7,719 nt of DNA from Deinococcus marmoris DSM 12784 (GTDB lineage Bacteria; Deinococcota; Deinococci; Deinococcales; Deinococcaceae): NCBI RefSeq assembly GCF_000701405.1, contig NZ_JNIV01000154.1, positions 1-7,719 on the forward strand, in the 5' to 3' direction. The notes below the pieces were generated by a model. The model worked only from the letters and a program-made list of their open reading frames with translations. It made no database searches and had not been told where the DNA came from. Position numbers and translations under genes: made by a program. Below are positions 6,059-7,719 of this stretch, piece after piece. How positions within the stretch are numbered: position 1 is the stretch's first letter; every line of letters begins with the position of its first letter.

Positions 6059-6985
6059 ATGACCCACGCTTCCAGCCCCACCCCGGACCGCATCATCAGC
6101 CTGCTGCCCAGCGCCACCGATCTGCTGTTTGACCTGGGCCTGGGCGCACGCGTGGCCGGGGTCAGCCATTCGTGTGACCATCCGGGGGCGGCGGGCCTGC
6201 CGGTGCTGACGCGCTCCATCGTGGATTCGGGGGCGTCCCAGGCCGAGATAGACCGCGCCGTGAGCGAGGCCATGCGCGCGGGGCTGGCACTGTACAGCGT
6301 GGACGGCGGGTTGCTGGACGCCATCAATCCGGGGCTGGTGGTCACGCAGGGCGTGTGCGAGGTCTGCGCGGTCACGCCGGGAACGATTGAAGAGGCGGTG
6401 CGTTACCTGCCCGGCTGCCTGCCCGCCGCGAATGTGTTGAGCCTGGAGGGCCGCAGCGTGGCCGGGATTCTGGACGACTTGCGCTTACTGGCGAACGCGG
6501 CTGGTGTGGCAGAACTCGGGGAGGAACTGGCCACTGCTGCCCAGGCCCGCTGGGACGCCATCGTGCCCGTTCAGACCGCGCCGCGCGTGATGACGCTGGA
6601 GTGGGTAGACCCGCCCTTCTACGGCGGCCACTGGGTTCCCGAACAGGTGGAGCGGGCGGGCGGCGTGAATGTGCTGGGAGCGGCAGGTACCGACAGCGGG
6701 CGCACGGGCTGGGACGACATCAGCGCCCTTGACCCCGATGTGATCGTGGTGATGTGCTGCGGCTACGGCCTGGAGAAGAACGCGGAATTTGCCCGCGAAC
6801 TTCTGGAGCGCACCGATTTGCGGGCCGTGCGTGACGGTCAACTGTGGGCTGTGGACGCCAACGCCCACTTCTCCCGCCCGGCGCTGGGCGTGGTGCGCGG
6901 CGCGGAAGTGCTGGCCGAGCTGCTGCGCGGGCGCGAATGCGCGGGCGAAAGTGTGCGGATAGTCAGGAATTCACCCACGGCCTGA
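6059..6985 (+). CDS. BtuF-like substrate-binding protein without signal peptide (putative cobalamin-binding)
   Basis: A 308-aa protein of the Peripla_BP_2 (class III substrate-binding) type used for vitamin B12, haem and siderophores. The N-terminal lobe opens with 'RIISLLPSATDLLFDLGLGARVAGVSHSCDHP', typical of BtuF-like proteins. 'LVVTQGVCEVCAV' (93-105), 'LEWVDPPFYGGHWVPE' (180-195), 'DPDVIVVMCCGYGLE' (225-239) and 'AVDANAHFSRPALG' (264-277) mark the subgroup often annotated 'cobalamin-binding protein'. The N-terminus (MTHASSPTPD) has no signal peptide or lipobox, so the protein is probably cytoplasmic, and no permease or ATPase gene is adjacent. Cysteines at 100, 103, 233 and 234 are unusual for a periplasmic protein. 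The ATG is chosen by family N-terminus and the -10 box. Ligand and role remain unproven. Its 3' end overlaps the convergent kinase remnant by 23 bp. Confidence 0.85.
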   Translation: MTHASSPTPDRIISLLPSATDLLFDLGLGARVAGVSHSCDHPGAAGLPVLTRSIVDSGASQAEIDRAVSEAMRAGLALYSVDGGLLDAINPGLVVTQGVCEVCAVTPGTIEEAVRYLPGCLPAANVLSLEGRSVAGILDDLRLLANAAGVAELGEELATAAQARWDAIVPVQTAPRVMTLEWVDPPFYGGHWVPEQVERAGGVNVLGAAGTDSGRTGWDDISALDPDVIVVMCCGYGLEKNAEFARELLERTDLRAVRDGQLWAVDANAHFSRPALGVVRGAEVLAELLRGRECAGESVRIVRNSPTA

Positions 6986-7394
6986 CCCACGCCATCACCT
7001 GCGCCGAAGCATCTTCCGCTGAGGTATCCAGCCGCAGCAGAGGCGCATGAAGCTCCAATGGTTTCCAGTTGGCATTCTCAGGGATACGGTCATGAATGCC
7101 AGGATGGTCAATAAAGGGGCGAAGTTGCGACTCCACACGCGCCGCGTGACGGCGTTTCAACTCAACCATATCGGCGGAACAGTGAATCTGAATGATCTGC
7201 GCCCCATGTTTCTCCGAAAGGCCCAGCAGGTCAGGCTCGCTCATACCCAGATAAAAATGGGTTTCCAGAATCAGGCCCTGTCCCGCCGTCAGGATGGCGT
7301 CGGCTGCCCGGAGCATCACGAAATAGCTGGCCTTCCCGACTTCTCTGTTTCGGGGAATTCGTTCGTCTTCAGGGATTAAATCCGGCGAGTTCAA
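6963..7394 (-). pseudogene. P-loop kinase-like (AAA_33-type) gene, 5' end lost next to IS30
   Basis: The readable frame (143 codons) matches the middle and C-terminus of small P-loop ATPases/kinases: 'REVGKASYFVMLRAADAILTAG' then 'LILETHFYLG' (the 'viveS/tnF' strand), 'GAQIIQIHCSADMVELKRRHAAR' (strand plus Arg-rich lid) and a C-terminal strand-helix. The N-terminal 40 or so residues, including the Walker A motif GxxGxGKS/T, are missing. The frame meets the end of an IS30 transposase instead, and its only start is a TTG overlapping that transposase's stop (TTGA). Base composition is less GC-rich than in the neighbouring genes, suggesting acquired DNA. It cannot bind ATP as it stands. The lost 5' part might lie on the far side of the IS. 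Confidence 0.75.
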
Positions 7395-7719
7395 GTTGCT
7401 AGCGCACCACTCTGATGGGCCGAGTGTACCTCTTGGGGCGTGCGATACCCCAACACTTTTCGGGGTCTGTTGTTCAGCAGGTGCTGGGCGGCTATCACTG
7501 TGGACAGCTCCATCACTGTAAAGTCCGTCCCCTTCGGGAAAAACTGTCTCAGCAACCCGTTAGTGTTCTCCACAGATCCCTTCTCCCAGGGACTGTGCGC
7601 GTGGCAGGCATAGGTTGAGGCATTCCACTGCTGACCGAGAGCCTCGGTCAGCACAAATTCCCGCCCCTGGTCTATCGTGATGGTTTTGACGATTTGACTG
7701 TCCAGCACGCTGTCCATTG
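7388..7719 (-). mobile_element. IS30-family insertion sequence, 3' end
   Basis: This is the terminal part of an IS30-type element carrying the C-terminus of its transposase. The element end must lie close to the transposase stop (7391), because recognisable kinase coding begins within about 15 bp; gttcaagttgctagcgcacc (7389-7408) is the likely terminal repeat. The other end is beyond the right edge, so the repeat and any target duplication cannot be checked. Confidence 0.7.
7391..7719 (-). CDS. IS30-family transposase, C-terminal part
   Basis: DDE transposase of the IS30 family, cut by the right edge. Visible are 'VKTITIDQGREF', with the second catalytic Asp, 'HSPWEKGSVENTNGLLRQFFPKG', with the catalytic Glu in VENTNGLLRQ, and the conserved tail 'LNNRPRKVLGYRTPQEV'. 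No frameshift or stop interrupts it before the stop at 7393-7391, so this end of the protein looks intact. The methionine codon at 7717-7715 is internal; the gene continues outside the window. Confidence 0.93.
   Translation of the reverse strand, partial: MDSVLDSQIVKTITIDQGREFVLTEALGQQWNASTYACHAHSPWEKGSVENTNGLLRQFFPKGTDFTVMELSTVIAAQHLLNNRPRKVLGYRTPQEVHSAHQSGALAT

Noticed and set aside
7047..7379. Plus-strand open frame of 110 codons near the right end
   Set aside because: It is antisense to the kinase-like remnant, which has recognisable P-loop kinase core sequence on the minus strand.

Overview
The window looks like chromosomal DNA of a high-GC bacterium, most likely Deinococcus or a close relative. 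The reasons are the strongly G+C-biased third codon positions, a type III pantothenate kinase that closely matches the deinococcal form as I remember it, and start codons lying about 7 nt after a TANNNT -10 box with no Shine-Dalgarno, as expected for the leaderless mRNAs common in Deinococcus. No database search was possible, so the genus is an inference.

Layout. (1) 1-~607: the 5' part of an IS630-type insertion sequence on the minus strand. Its transposase is split into two frames at what looks like a programmed -1 ribosomal frameshift site: slippery A_AAG, a 6-nt spacer holding the stop codon, then a 14-bp hairpin. (2) 736-4302: a tightly coupled plus-strand operon encoding an inner-membrane proton-driven energy transducer: an ExbB/TolQ-type channel, an ExbD/TolR-type partner and a 733-residue TonB-like protein. 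The last has a TonB-type membrane anchor with the T/S-x3-H motif, a linker of about 550 residues running from Pro-rich to Gly-rich, and a C-terminal domain that does not look like canonical TonB. (3) 4387-5091: an unrecognised secreted protein with two cysteines, possibly a partner of the transducer, followed by a likely terminator. (4) 5217-5993: coaX, first step of coenzyme A synthesis, apparently leaderless. (5) 6059-6985: a cobalamin/iron-chelate substrate-binding-fold protein without a signal peptide, also apparently leaderless. (6) 6963-7394, minus strand: a P-loop kinase-like gene that lacks its Walker A N-terminus and sits against (7) the 3' end of an IS30-family transposase, which runs off the right edge.

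How it fits together. ExbB and ExbD would form the proton channel that energises the TonB-like rod across the periplasm. The very long linker suits an organism with a thick wall and an outer envelope. The chromosomal core (736-6985) is intact and is flanked by mobile DNA on both sides. The most unusual points are the non-canonical C-terminal domain and composition of the TonB-like protein, the 15-bp tandem repeat in the cytoplasmic tail of ExbB, and the frameshift cassette in the IS630 element.
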